A stretch of 64,000 nt of DNA from an uncultured Rhizobiaceae group bacterium (GCA_947501445.1 CANMVS010000018.1:1-64000); one strand, 5' to 3'. Positions 6,791-16,103 are shown, counted from the first letter of the stretch. The notes: a model not told the origin generated them from the sequence alone. A program made the numbers and translations.

Positions 6791-9319
6791 ATGCACAATT
6801 TATTCGAGTTGTTTCGCCAAACTTTCAAACCATCTCAAGTGACAACCCAATCTTCCTGCCTGGAAGAAGCTCTGCAATATTCACGCTGGCACCTGGCGTG
6901 CCTCATGGTGATCGGGTCCATTGTTGTATTTACCCAGATTACTCAGATTGCTCATGCGCAGGACAAACCAGCGACAGATGCAACTGAAACAGCTGCAGGC
7001 GCACCGGACGATCTGAGCTGGCCTCGAAGCTTCGAAACGCCCTCGGGCGCAACGATGGTGCTGCATCAACCGCAGGTCACTGCCTGGGACAAATTCACCG
7101 ATCTCACTGCCATGGTGGCAGCCGAATACAGTGACAAAGGGTCTGAGAACAAGGCGCTTGGTGTTATCAGTGTCGCTGCAAAGACGGTGGCGGACAAGGA
7201 TGCCGGAACCGTTGTTGTTTATGACATAACGGTCAAGGATCTGAATTTCTCAACCCTTGATCGCGCGAAACTCGCCGATGCGGCTCTGGAGGTTGGAAAG
7301 CTGTTGCCAACTGATCAGATCACCATGTCACTGGACCGCCTGACAGCAGGCCTTGCGGGCTATGAACAGGTGCAAAACGTCGAGGATCTGCAGACCGAGG
7401 CACCACCAATCCATGTTGAAAAGTCGCCGGCGATTCTCGTGCAGACCAATGGTGAAGGTGTTACCGCCGGTGTTGAGCTTACCAAGGGTTTATCCTTTGT
7501 CGTCAATACCAACTGGGACATATTGAAAACTGAAGATCCTGCCGCCTATTTTCTTCGCGATGACAAGTCCTGGCTGACGGCAGATGAACTGACCGGCCCA
7601 TGGCAACCCGTCGATGGGTTGCCAAAAGTCTTTGATGATCTGCCCGATAATGACAATTGGAAAGAAGCCAAAGCCGCCATCCCGGGACAACCGTTCGACG
7701 GCGCACCACCTATAGTCGTCTATTCCGACAAGCCCGCAGAACTGATCAACATCGATGGAGAACCGAAACTTGATCCAGTGGGTGACACGGACCTTGCCTG
7801 GGTCAGCAATACCAAGAGTGATCTGTTTTTCCAGCAGCCGGAAAACAACTGGTATTTTCTCACATCCGGACGGTGGTTTCGTACCGCTGACCTGATGAAC
7901 GGCCCATGGACTTTTGCAACACCTGATCTGCCCGCAGATTTTTTGAAAATACCGGCTGATCAACCCTATAGCACCGTACGTGTGTCCATTCCGGGCACAT
8001 CGGAAAGCGACGAAGCGCGCCTGCAGGCCAGCATTCCTCACACGGCCCGGGTTGAACGGGACAAGGTATCAATTGATGTCACCTACACGGGTGACCCGGA
8101 ATTTGTTGCGATCAAGGGAACCTCTCTTGCCTATGCAGTCAACACAAGTTTTACCGTTATTCGTGTCGGCGAGCAGTATTTCGTCATCTACGAGGGTGTC
8201 TGGTTCGTTGGCGATACACCTACAGGCCCCTTCGCTGTCACAGACACGGTACCAGACGAAATCTATGAAATTCCGCCAACATCACCGGTCTATAATGTGA
8301 CCTATGTAAAGGTCTACAGCAGCACGCCGACTGCCGTTTGGTTTGGCTATACCGCCGGGTACCGCTGGGGTTATCTGGCGTGGGGAACCTATGTCTATGG
8401 TACCGGCTACTACTATCCGCCCTACTGGTACCGCAGACCGCTTTATCCTCCCATCTATTATCCGCGGCCGGTGTTCTACGGCGGCGGCGTCTACTATACC
8501 AATAATGGTGGCTGGGGACGTTATGGCTATGCCTATGGACCTTATCGTGGGATCGAGGCGGGTGCCTATTACAATCCGACGACCGGCAGATACGCCCGGG
8601 GCGGAACCGCCTATGGCCCCTATGGCCAGCGCAGCTATTTTGCCGCCGGCAACGTCAATACGGGTCGCGGCGTTGTTGCACGTGGTGGCAGCAGCCCCTA
8701 TGCAAGCTGGGGTTCTGTCGGGGTAACCAATGGCTCGAACTGGGCCGTTGCACGCGGCTATTCCAACAATAACGGCGGCGGTGTCGGGGGCTGGAATACA
8801 TCTCGCGGTAATCAGGGTTTCGTTGGTAAAACCGCCAACAGCGACCTTTATGCCGGCCGCAACGGCAATGTCTACCGCAAGACAGATGATGGCTGGCAAA
8901 AATACAATGATGGTGGCTGGAACCCGGTTAATCCACCCGACGCCAACTCCTTGACCTCCCTTGGTAAGAAGGATGGCAGCAGCAAACGCGACGGTCAGGC
9001 CAAAACGCGCCAGAACGGAGAGACCAAGCAAAAGACACGCGACGCGGTGACAAAAAAACCGACTGCCAGTAACAGCAAACGCACGACGCAAAAGCCGGCT
9101 GCCAAACCCAAAACACGGCAGACTCAAAAGAAGCAGCCACAACGCAAACCTGCGCAAAAGACAACAAACCGCAAACCGCAATCCGGCACGGTTCACAACA
9201 ATCTGAACCGTTCTTACAACAACCGTCAGCGCGGTAATGCACGTGCGAGCCAGGCGCGCCAGCAACCTCGTGGTGGTCAACAGCGCAGCGGCGGCGGTGA
9301 ACGGCGGTTACGTCGATAA
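6791..9319 (+). CDS. Large exported Tyr/Gly-rich protein
   Basis: An 842-residue protein of unknown function. A hydrophobic segment near residues 28-52 ends in AHAQ, suggesting a long signal peptide or anchor. A Glu/Asp-rich folded part follows to about residue 500, with repeated segments that end in a WF/WY..GPW or GPF pattern (around DELTGPWQPV, DLMNGPWTFA and DTPTGPFAVT). Residues about 515-680 are very rich in Tyr, Gly and Pro. The last 120 residues are a basic, Lys/Gln/Thr-rich tail ending RRLRR. ATG 6791 is preferred because GAGGTGG lies five bases upstream; an ATG at 6776 is the alternative. A surface or cell-envelope role is inferred only. Confidence 0.8.
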   Translation: MHNLFELFRQTFKPSQVTTQSSCLEEALQYSRWHLACLMVIGSIVVFTQITQIAHAQDKPATDATETAAGAPDDLSWPRSFETPSGATMVLHQPQVTAWDKFTDLTAMVAAEYSDKGSENKALGVISVAAKTVADKDAGTVVVYDITVKDLNFSTLDRAKLADAALEVGKLLPTDQITMSLDRLTAGLAGYEQVQNVEDLQTEAPPIHVEKSPAILVQTNGEGVTAGVELTKGLSFVVNTNWDILKTEDPAAYFLRDDKSWLTADELTGPWQPVDGLPKVFDDLPDNDNWKEAKAAIPGQPFDGAPPIVVYSDKPAELINIDGEPKLDPVGDTDLAWVSNTKSDLFFQQPENNWYFLTSGRWFRTADLMNGPWTFATPDLPADFLKIPADQPYSTVRVSIPGTSESDEARLQASIPHTARVERDKVSIDVTYTGDPEFVAIKGTSLAYAVNTSFTVIRVGEQYFVIYEGVWFVGDTPTGPFAVTDTVPDEIYEIPPTSPVYNVTYVKVYSSTPTAVWFGYTAGYRWGYLAWGTYVYGTGYYYPPYWYRRPLYPPIYYPRPVFYGGGVYYTNNGGWGRYGYAYGPYRGIEAGAYYNPTTGRYARGGTAYGPYGQRSYFAAGNVNTGRGVVARGGSSPYASWGSVGVTNGSNWAVARGYSNNNGGGVGGWNTSRGNQGFVGKTANSDLYAGRNGNVYRKTDDGWQKYNDGGWNPVNPPDANSLTSLGKKDGSSKRDGQAKTRQNGETKQKTRDAVTKKPTASNSKRTTQKPAAKPKTRQTQKKQPQRKPAQKTTNRKPQSGTVHNNLNRSYNNRQRGNARASQARQQPRGGQQRSGGGERRLRR

Positions 9320-9350
9320 TGGAGCAATTCGGGTTATTGAAATTGGATAA

Positions 9351-9382
9351 TCCGGAGGCAAATTGCCTCCGGATTTCTTTTT
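9351..9382 (+). terminator. Rho-independent terminator
   Basis: Perfect 10-bp arms TCCGGAGGCA...TGCCTCCGGA around a short AAT loop, followed by TTTCTTTTT. It lies about 30 bases after the large exported protein gene. The preceding bases GGAGCAATTC may be a remnant of the dispersed repeat's left end. Confidence 0.88.
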
Positions 9383-9422
9383 GGCTAGAAGCAGAACAAA
9401 CCCGGCCCTGAAGCAATGTGCG

Positions 9423-9797
9423 TCAGAGCGTTTGCCCCACATCAATGCGGTTACCATCCAGGTCTTCAAACACAAAGGAACGCAAACCATAGTCCTTGTC
9501 TTGAAGTCTTTTGACAATTCTCAAACCATGTTTTTCACAAAGCGCGTAAACGGCCGTGGCGTCCGAGACCAGCATATGTGCAATATTGAACGGCGCTTTA
9601 TGCATTGGCTGCAACGTCAAATGCAGCTCCGCATCATCCTTCTGCAAGATCATGAAGCCCGGGGGTGTGCCATTTTCAAAAACCTTGTCAAATCCAAACA
9701 TGGCATTGTAGAGCCGATGGGATTTTTCGATGTCTTTGACCGGCAAACAGGCCGCAATTCTTCCGAATTTCAATTGTTCTGAATGTTTTGAGGTCAT
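9423..9797 (-). CDS. VOC family protein (glyoxalase-like)
   Basis: A 124-residue protein of the vicinal-oxygen-chelate superfamily, cytoplasmic. The pattern is typical: an opening strand with AACLPVKDIEKSHRLYNAMFGF, a central AELHLTLQPM, and the closing FVFEDLDGNRIDVGQ, where DLDGNRI is the family's hallmark. It could be a bleomycin-resistance-like binding protein or a small dioxygenase or lyase; metal ligands cannot be fixed without structure. The start ATG 9797 has AAGGAC in its ribosome-binding site; the frame's upstream extension is dropped for lack of one. Confidence 0.85.
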   Translation of the reverse strand: MTSKHSEQLKFGRIAACLPVKDIEKSHRLYNAMFGFDKVFENGTPPGFMILQKDDAELHLTLQPMHKAPFNIAHMLVSDATAVYALCEKHGLRIVKRLQDKDYGLRSFVFEDLDGNRIDVGQTL

Positions 9798-10035
9798 GGT
9801 CCGTCCTTTTATTATGAACGACAAGAGCCAATCAATCAGACGGTGCTTTTTGGATGGATTGTCGTGGAACAGGGCGGTGCCTGACGCATAATTATCACAG
9901 TGATTGCCCGCGATCAATATTCCCTCAGCAAACAAAATTACCGGCAACGGACCGCCGAATGCAGCCCTATGTTGCCAAGTTGGAAATCACCAACCCGGAC
10001 ATTCCTGCAAGCGGCAGCGGCAGAAGGATCCGGAG

Positions 10036-11085
10036 TTACGCCGGTTTTGCAAATTGCAATTGAACCTTCATGGCTTTCGACCGGTCACCGGCCAGTTCAA
10101 ATGCCGCAATGGCTTCATCAACAAAATAGGTTTGGGTGATCAGATGTTTGACATTTATTTCACCCCTATTGATAAAATCGATGGCCTGTTCAAACTCAGC
10201 GTGGAACCTGTGGGTCCCCTTGAAAACAATCTCCTTGCCAACAATGGCATCGACAGGAAGACCAAGATTGCCAGCGACACCCACTTGCACGATCGTTCCA
10301 CGCGGACGCAAAGCACCAATTGCCGAATGGATTGCAGGCCCCGCGCCAGAGCACTCAAATACGACGTCAAACAACTCTCGCAATGATACGTCTTCATCAA
10401 GGCCGCTGGCATTTTCAGCAATGTTAATGGTCCGCCCGGCCCCCATTTTCCTTGCGACAGACAAGGTGAAGTCAAATCGATCGGTCACCACGATGTCAGC
10501 AGCGCCTGCCTGGGCGCAAACTGCAACACAAAGAGAACCGATCGGGCCAGCACCTGTGACCAAGACCCGTTTGCCAGCCAGATCACCCGCCTGATTGCGC
10601 GCGTGTAAACACACCGCCAAAGGCTCTGCGCAGGCAGCTTCGCCATAACTCACGGCATCATCAACCTTATGGCATTGTTGTTGGTCAACAACGATTGCGC
10701 CAGTAAATGCTCCCTGCACATGCGGCATCGTTCTTGCTGATCCAAAGAAGCGCATTTCGGTGCAATGCTGGAAATTCCCTTCCTCACAATAGCGACATTC
10801 AAAACATGGCTTGCTTGGATTGATCGCCACCTTGTCGCCGATTTTGAACGCTGTAACGGCTTCCCCGACCTTTGAAACAACGCCGGCGACTTCGTGGCCC
10901 AGTATGATGGGTTCGCGCACACGGATGGGCCCAAATCCCCCGTGTTGATAATAATGCAGATCAGAGCCGCATATGCCGCCCCTTTGCATGGTCACCAGCA
11001 CATCGGATGGGCCAATTTCGCCAATCTCATGCTCTTCAATTCGAAGATCGTTCACCCCGTGTAGCCGACAAGCTATGGTTTTCAC
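10036..11085 (-). CDS. idnD: L-idonate 5-dehydrogenase-like Zn alcohol dehydrogenase
   Basis: A 349-residue zinc-dependent medium-chain dehydrogenase. The catalytic-zinc segment CGSDLHYYQHGGFGPIRVREP followed by GHEVAG is characteristic of L-idonate 5-dehydrogenases, which oxidise L-idonate to 5-keto-D-gluconate. Structural-zinc cysteines are in CFECRYCEEGNFQHC, and the NAD(P) site is GAGPIGSLC. The start is GTG 11085 with GAGGTAC upstream, ten bases after the dctM stop. It closes the TRAP operon next to uxuA, which supports a role in sugar-acid use; the substrate may be L-gulonate or a related acid. Confidence 0.85.
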   Translation of the reverse strand: MKTIACRLHGVNDLRIEEHEIGEIGPSDVLVTMQRGGICGSDLHYYQHGGFGPIRVREPIILGHEVAGVVSKVGEAVTAFKIGDKVAINPSKPCFECRYCEEGNFQHCTEMRFFGSARTMPHVQGAFTGAIVVDQQQCHKVDDAVSYGEAACAEPLAVCLHARNQAGDLAGKRVLVTGAGPIGSLCVAVCAQAGAADIVVTDRFDFTLSVARKMGAGRTINIAENASGLDEDVSLRELFDVVFECSGAGPAIHSAIGALRPRGTIVQVGVAGNLGLPVDAIVGKEIVFKGTHRFHAEFEQAIDFINRGEINVKHLITQTYFVDEAIAAFELAGDRSKAMKVQLQFAKPA

Positions 11086-11095
11086 TGTTGTACCT

Positions 11096-12373
11096 CTAGC
11101 GGATCAGCACTGACGGAAGCCATGTCGCCAGTGCGGGAACGTAGGAAACCAGAAGCAGCACAAGGATATTTGTCACCAAAAACGGGAAGATCGCCCTGAC
11201 GACAGGTGTTAGGGGAACGCGTGCAATATTGGCGCAGACGAACAGACACACGCCAAGGGGTGGTGTGGTCAGGCCAATCATCAGGTTCAATACGGCAAAC
11301 GTGGCAAAATGCAGTGGTTCAATCCCGACCGCCTCAGCCAGGGCAAGCAAGGGCACAAAAAGGATTATGAGTGCAGCAATTGTTTCCATGAACATGCCGA
11401 CGAAGAGCAGCAGAATGTTGATAATCAGGATGACCAGAATTTTATTGTCGGTCACTGATAATACGGCGTTGGCAATGGCTTGCGGGATCTGTTCAGAAAC
11501 CAATATCCATCCGAATACATTGGCAAACCCAACAAGAACCAGGATGGCAGCAGATGAAACTGCGCTGTCGATGACAATGGATGGCACGTCCCGAATTGGC
11601 AGTTCGCGATAGATGAAAGCCCCAACAGCAAATGCATAGACACTTGCAACCACGGCGGTTTCTGTCGGCGTGGCTATACCGCTCAACAATCCGTAGATGA
11701 TGATGCCGGTCATGGCGAGTGCCCAGAATGCCCCGCCAAAGGACCGAATAATTTCAATACCGCCGAGCCATGGTTGTCTCGGGAAATTCTTTTTGCGTGC
11801 AATCAGATAGGTTGTAACCATCATGGCCAGACCCATCAGAACACCGGGCACCGCTCCGGCCAGAAACATTTGACCAACAGAGATACCGGACAGCGCACCA
11901 ACAATGATCATCGGCACACTAGGCGGAATAATCGGGCCAACGGTCGACGAAGCAGCGGTCACCGCAGCAGAGAAATCGGCTGGATAGCCTGCCTTTTTCA
12001 TACCGGGAATCATGACCCCGCCAATGGAGGCAGCATCGGCAACGGCAGTGCCGGTTATGCCGCCAAACAGCATTGATGCGCCAACATTGGTCAGCCCCAA
12101 ACCGCCTCTGATCCAACCAACCAATGCATTTGCAAATCTGATGATACGCTCTGTAATGCCGCCCCGGTTCATCAGGTTTCCCGCAAGAATGAAACCCGGG
12201 ATACTGAGCAGAACGAAGACGTCCATTCCGGCATACATCTTTTGCGGGATAACCACCGCGGGGATGCCCATGAACAGGAGATAGGCCAGGGATGACAGGC
12301 CCAGCGTAACGGCAACCGGAACACCAATGGCAAGGCCAAAAATGAAAACGCAAACAAGTATGAGCAGGCCCAT
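11096..12373 (-). CDS. dctM: TRAP transporter large permease DctM
   Basis: A 425-residue inner-membrane protein with about twelve hydrophobic segments, the main translocation subunit of a tripartite ATP-independent periplasmic transporter. Family blocks include the N-terminal GLAIGVPVAVTLGLSS, IPGFILAGNLMNRGGITERI and TASSTVGPIIPPSVPMII. The start ATG overlaps the stop of the small permease by one base (TAATG), showing translational coupling. The longer open frame upstream overlaps dctQ and is not used. By context, the transported compound is probably a hexuronate, aldonate or similar acid. Confidence 0.93.
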   Translation of the reverse strand: MGLLILVCVFIFGLAIGVPVAVTLGLSSLAYLLFMGIPAVVIPQKMYAGMDVFVLLSIPGFILAGNLMNRGGITERIIRFANALVGWIRGGLGLTNVGASMLFGGITGTAVADAASIGGVMIPGMKKAGYPADFSAAVTAASSTVGPIIPPSVPMIIVGALSGISVGQMFLAGAVPGVLMGLAMMVTTYLIARKKNFPRQPWLGGIEIIRSFGGAFWALAMTGIIIYGLLSGIATPTETAVVASVYAFAVGAFIYRELPIRDVPSIVIDSAVSSAAILVLVGFANVFGWILVSEQIPQAIANAVLSVTDNKILVILIINILLLFVGMFMETIAALIILFVPLLALAEAVGIEPLHFATFAVLNLMIGLTTPPLGVCLFVCANIARVPLTPVVRAIFPFLVTNILVLLLVSYVPALATWLPSVLIR

Positions 12374-12870
12374 TACGTGTAATCCTGAAAAGAGGCAGGG
12401 CGTCCGTCTTCCTTGCGCACCACCATTGCAATAATGCGCAGCACTGCAAAAAGGAAAAGAATGACAAGCAGTGCAAAGACGGAAAAATGCACAAAGGTCA
12501 TTTGAAGGCCCATCGCCGGAGATGTTTGCAACGCGCCTATTTCGACATAACGCCAGGCAGGTATGAACAACATTGCGCACATGCCTGCAGTCAATACAGC
12601 CGATAGCAGGCGCATTCTTGTGGACCAGGTTTCTCCAAATGCTTCGCAAAAAATATCGACATTCACCAGATCACCCGACCTCAGTGCCAATCCTGCACCA
12701 ATGGCTGCAACATACAGCAACGAAAAACGGGTCAATTCCTCAGTCCAGATTGGTGATGATCCGTAAATCCGGCCCAGCACCTGCGTCAGAACAACCACGA
12801 TCAAAAGTGCAAAGGATACACCAATGGCGAACCGGCATAATCTGACCAGCCACAATTCAACATTCTTCAC
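12373..12870 (-). CDS. dctQ: TRAP transporter small permease DctQ
   Basis: A 165-residue four-helix membrane protein of the DctQ family. Typical segments are the first helix followed by LGRIYGSSPIWTEELTRFSLLYVAAIGAGLALRSGDLVNVD, in which the WTEELTR pattern is diagnostic. It works with DctM and the periplasmic binding protein DctP. It starts at ATG 12870 with AGGGTG upstream and overlaps dctM by one base. Between dctP and this gene lie a truncated repeat and a strong hairpin, which may set expression of the permeases below that of the binding protein. Confidence 0.92.
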   Translation of the reverse strand: MKNVELWLVRLCRFAIGVSFALLIVVVLTQVLGRIYGSSPIWTEELTRFSLLYVAAIGAGLALRSGDLVNVDIFCEAFGETWSTRMRLLSAVLTAGMCAMLFIPAWRYVEIGALQTSPAMGLQMTFVHFSVFALLVILFLFAVLRIIAMVVRKEDGRPASFQDYT

Positions 12871-12897
12871 CCTGAGCCCCTCCAGATATCATCGGGA

Positions 12898-12924
12898 AAC
12901 TGCCGGACATGATGTCCGACAGTT
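12898..12924 (-). promoter_or_regulatory. Hairpin between dctP and dctQ
   Basis: An almost perfect palindrome with CGGACAT and ATGTCCG arms around one base, extended by AACTG and CAGTT with mismatches. In the transcript it would fold into a stable hairpin upstream of dctQ. It has no T-run, so partial termination, mRNA stabilisation of dctP, or an operator are all possible. Confidence 0.5.
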
Positions 12925-12946
12925 CCGGGAGCCGTTGATGGTTTCG

Positions 12947-13014
12947 CCTGCATGCATCGACAAAATCAAAGGCCGACACAGTTGTCCCGTTTCCTAAAAA
13001 CGTGAAACGGTCTA
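12947..13014 (+). repeat. Dispersed repeat, copy 3 (left end lost)
   Basis: Matches the right two-thirds of the repeat (from GCATCGACAAAATC to GAAACGGTCTA) and lacks the first hairpin. Its right end directly abuts the 3' end of dctP, and the complement of GGTCTA supplies the TAG stop codon of dctP. Confidence 0.85.
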
Positions 13015-13989
13015 ATTGGCGAAAAGACCCTCAACGATTGGTTTGATTTCCGGCTTGACGTTTTTCAAAACAGCGTCTTTCGCTGCAGCCTGAAAGGCAG
13101 CGCCGTCAACCTCTACAAAGGTCATGCCTTTGGATTCCAGAAAGGCCTGGTCTTGTGCGAGACTGTCAAGCAACAGACCACGCTCGTATTCCTGCGCTAC
13201 CAGTGCGGCAGCTTCAACGGCGGCCTTGTCGGCGTCCGACAATTTTGCCCAGGTCGCTTCTGCTATTGTCAGATAAATCCAGGAACGCACATGCTCGGTT
13301 TGGTTCACATGCGACTGAACCTCATTGAAGTTGGCAGACCGGATTAAAGCCAGAGGATTTTCCTGGGCACCAATCACGCCGCTTTGCAACGATGTAAAGA
13401 CTTCCGAAAATGCCATTGGTGTTGGTGCCGCACCGAGCGAATCCCACACATCAACGAACAATGGCACATTTGGCACGCGCATTTTCAAGCCATTCAGATC
13501 AGACGGGCTTTTGATGGCGCGATTTGATGTCAGGTTACGCGGCCCCCGTGCAAAATAGGCGATCGGGCGAACTTTGGCCTTTTCGATGATCTGCGCCTTG
13601 ATATTATCGCCGATTTCACCGCTGGCAACTTCGTCCATATGGTCCAAAGACTTGTAAGCGTAGGGAACAGCCAGAAGCGCTGCCATAGGTGCCCAGTTTT
13701 GCAGGCTCTCTCCGGTGATTGTCATGTCAACCGTTCCGAGCTGCATGCCATTGATGAGATCGATTTCCTTACCCAGGGATTCATTCGGGAACACCTGAAC
13801 CTCAATACGCCCGTCTGTAAGCGCTGCAAGTTCTTCACCGAATTTCAAGGCAGCCAGATGCCAGGCATTCTCTTCATTGGCCAGATGACCAAGCTTCAAC
13901 GTCATTTCAGCACTGAAAGCTGCTGTAGATGTGATAGCGGCAACAGCGCCAACTGCTATCAATGTGGTAAATTTGGAAAAAAGCCTCAT
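13012..13989 (-). CDS. dctP: TRAP transporter substrate-binding protein DctP
   Basis: A 325-residue periplasmic solute-binding protein. A signal peptide (FTTLIAVGAVAAITSTAAFSA) leads into MTLKLGHLANEENAWH, and the later segment RNLTSNRAIKSPSDLNGLKMRVPNVPLFVDVWDSLGAAPTPMAFSEVFTSLQSG, with its carboxylate-binding Arg region, is classic for the DctP family. The start is ATG 13989 with a strong GGAGGAG site. It is the first transporter gene after the GntR regulator. Its TAG stop codon lies within the end of repeat copy 3, so the repeat may have changed the C-terminus. Confidence 0.93.
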   Translation of the reverse strand: MRLFSKFTTLIAVGAVAAITSTAAFSAEMTLKLGHLANEENAWHLAALKFGEELAALTDGRIEVQVFPNESLGKEIDLINGMQLGTVDMTITGESLQNWAPMAALLAVPYAYKSLDHMDEVASGEIGDNIKAQIIEKAKVRPIAYFARGPRNLTSNRAIKSPSDLNGLKMRVPNVPLFVDVWDSLGAAPTPMAFSEVFTSLQSGVIGAQENPLALIRSANFNEVQSHVNQTEHVRSWIYLTIAEATWAKLSDADKAAVEAAALVAQEYERGLLLDSLAQDQAFLESKGMTFVEVDGAAFQAAAKDAVLKNVKPEIKPIVEGLFAN

Positions 13990-14023
13990 AATTTTACTCC
14001 TCCAGGATTTTATTGAGCTGCAT

Positions 14024-14737
14024 TCAGGGACCCAATTCCCGTGAATTCTCAAAATAGTCAGGATACAACTCCTGAACTTTCGGAAGCGACTGCAGGATTC
14101 TGCGCAAATGTTTGCGCATCGCCTTTTCTGCCCCTTCCGAATTCTGTTGTTCGATACAGTCAACAATTTGCGTGTGCTGCTCGATCAATTTGTCGATTGG
14201 GAACTCTTCAAATGTGATGAAGCGGACCCGATCCATTTGAACCTTGATGGAATCAAGAATTGCCCAGACTTTCCCCAGGCCCGCCCCATCAGCCAGTGTG
14301 TGGTGAAACTTTTCATCCAGCAGGATAAAACGTTCGGGCACATCCTTTGACAGTTGCTTCTGGTGCTCCAGTTGACCGCGCAGGTCCGCTACAAGAGCAT
14401 CATTGGGTGTGCCTGCCAGCGTTTTGACAATATCGGCTTCCACAGCTTCGCGAACAAAACGGCCTTCGAGTACTGCTTCATAGTCAATCCGTTTAACGAA
14501 TGTGCCGCGCTGTGGCCTGATTTCCAAAAGCCCCTCATTGACCAGGGTAATGAAAGCCTCACGGACCGGCTGACGGCTGACATTGTAGTGTTTTGCCAGT
14601 TCCGGCTCTGAAATTTTCGTTGCTGGCCTCAGATCATTTCTGATGATGCGGCTTCGCAAAATCAGCCGTAGTTGAGGACTGACAGCGGTTAACTGATCCA
14701 GTTTCCATTCATCAAGATTGCCCAATATGAGTGACAT
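14024..14737 (-). CDS. GntR family regulator (FadR subfamily)
   Basis: A 237-residue transcription factor. The N-terminal winged helix spans about residues 15-80 (ISEPELAKHYNVSRQPVREAFITLVNEGLLEIRPQRGTFV), and the all-helical FCD ligand-binding domain follows to about residue 225, with the metal-site histidines in EKFHHTLADGAG. Start at ATG 14737 was chosen because it gives normal FadR-type length; the upstream frame extends past the divergent promoter region. It is the first gene of the dctPQM-idnD transcript and diverges from uxuA, so it most likely senses a hexuronate-derived acid and controls both. Confidence 0.9.
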   Translation of the reverse strand: MSLILGNLDEWKLDQLTAVSPQLRLILRSRIIRNDLRPATKISEPELAKHYNVSRQPVREAFITLVNEGLLEIRPQRGTFVKRIDYEAVLEGRFVREAVEADIVKTLAGTPNDALVADLRGQLEHQKQLSKDVPERFILLDEKFHHTLADGAGLGKVWAILDSIKVQMDRVRFITFEEFPIDKLIEQHTQIVDCIEQQNSEGAEKAMRKHLRRILQSLPKVQELYPDYFENSRELGP

Positions 14738-14763
14738 TTTCTCTCTTTTCTGATAAGTTACAT

Positions 14764-14785
14764 ACTTGCCTACTTCCATACAAGT
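14764..14785. promoter_or_regulatory. Candidate GntR operator between gntR and uxuA
   Basis: An inverted repeat with ACTTG and CAAGT arms and a 12-base spacer, in the 131-base divergent region just upstream of the GntR gene start. Position and symmetry make it a candidate site for the adjacent FadR-type regulator. Binding is inferred only. Confidence 0.35.
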
Positions 14786-14868
14786 CAATAGACTGACCTG
14801 AAATAACCGATCAATTTTTGCAGCGTTCCAAAAAATATGCCGACAAATAGCACAGGAGTGTTCGACGA

Positions 14869-16083
14869 ATGAAGCAAACTTGGCGTTGGTTCGGGCCACC
14901 GGATAAAGTGTCCGTAAATGACATGCTTCAAGCTGGTGTTGAGGGTGTCGTAACAGCGCTGCACCACATTCCAAATGGTGACGTCTGGACAGTTGATGAA
15001 ATCAAAAGAAGACAGGATCTGCTCGTTGCGTCGCCACCGGCCATCAGACTGACCTGGGATGTTGTAGAAAGCCTGCCTGTTTCGGAAGAGATCAAGCAAC
15101 AAAGCGGCGACTGGCGCACCCATATTCAAAATTACAAGCAAAGCATGCGCAATCTGGCGGCCTGTGGCTTGAAGGTCATCTGCTACAACTTCATGCCGGT
15201 GTTGGATTGGACCCGCACCGACCTTTCCCATACGCTCCCCAATGGAGCAAAATGCATGCGTTTTGATATCGTCGATTTTGCCGCCTTCGATATTCACATT
15301 CTGGGCCGCAGTGGGGCAAAAAATGATTTCACGCCTCTTGTAGCAGAAGAGGCCACCAAACGATTTTCAGCCATGGATGACGCACACCAAAGGAAGCTGG
15401 CCGAAAATATTGTCTGTGGACTGCCCGGTGCCGAACAGGGCTACACGCTTGAAAATTTGAAAGACCAACTGACCCGCTATGACACTATCCCGGATTTTGT
15501 CCTACGCAGACACCAGATCGATTTTCTTGCAGAGGTACTTCCGCTGGCAGAGCAACTGGGTATTCGCATGTGTTGTCACCCCGATGATCCACCCTTCCCT
15601 TTGCTGGGACTGCCACGCATTATGTCAACCGAAGAAGATTTTCGTCTTTTGACGCAGACTTTGGATTCACCCGCCAACGGCATAACATTATGTGCCGGGT
15701 CATTGGGTGTTCGCCCAGACAACGACCTGACAGGCATGATGGAACGGCTGGGAGACAAAGTTCATTTCATCCATCTGCGCAATGTCACACGTGAGTGTGA
15801 TGGCATTGAAGCATCATTCCATGAGGCGGCACACCTGGAGGGAGCAACAGATATGGTCGCCCTGGTCAATGCTGTTCTGGTTGAAGAAGCGCGCCGAAAG
15901 GAATCTGGCCGTGCCGACCATTCCATTCCCTTTCGTCCCGATCACGGTCAGGACATATTGAGTGATCTGGAAACACGTTCCCAGCCCGGATATCCGGCCG
16001 TCGGCCGATTGAAAGGGCTTGCCGAGCTTCGCGGAATAATAACAACATTGTCTCATCCGTCGATGCGCGCAACCAAACACTGA
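14869..16083 (+). CDS. uxuA: Mannonate dehydratase UxuA
   Basis: A 404-residue enzyme that converts D-mannonate to 2-keto-3-deoxygluconate in glucuronate breakdown. The N-terminus (MKQTWRWFGPPDKVSVNDM...GVVTALHHIPNGDVW) is the UxuA signature, and the metal-binding set appears as CCHPDDPP, the HLRNV segment and DHGQDI. Length is typical for the family (about 395-405). It diverges from gntR-dctPQM-idnD. Together they suggest uptake and catabolism of a uronate or aldonate, although uxaC, an oxidoreductase for fructuronate, and KDG kinase are not in the window. Confidence 0.95.
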   Translation: MKQTWRWFGPPDKVSVNDMLQAGVEGVVTALHHIPNGDVWTVDEIKRRQDLLVASPPAIRLTWDVVESLPVSEEIKQQSGDWRTHIQNYKQSMRNLAACGLKVICYNFMPVLDWTRTDLSHTLPNGAKCMRFDIVDFAAFDIHILGRSGAKNDFTPLVAEEATKRFSAMDDAHQRKLAENIVCGLPGAEQGYTLENLKDQLTRYDTIPDFVLRRHQIDFLAEVLPLAEQLGIRMCCHPDDPPFPLLGLPRIMSTEEDFRLLTQTLDSPANGITLCAGSLGVRPDNDLTGMMERLGDKVHFIHLRNVTRECDGIEASFHEAAHLEGATDMVALVNAVLVEEARRKESGRADHSIPFRPDHGQDILSDLETRSQPGYPAVGRLKGLAELRGIITTLSHPSMRATKH

Positions 16084-16103
16084 TATTGTTGGTTCAACAG
16101 GCT

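Noticed and set aside
8282-9280. A 332-residue open frame antisense to the large exported protein
   Set aside because: It is a composition artefact of the Tyr/Gly/Pro-rich gene on the other strand. Its translation is low in charged residues in odd blocks and shows no domain, while the sense frame has signal peptide, ribosome-binding site and terminator.
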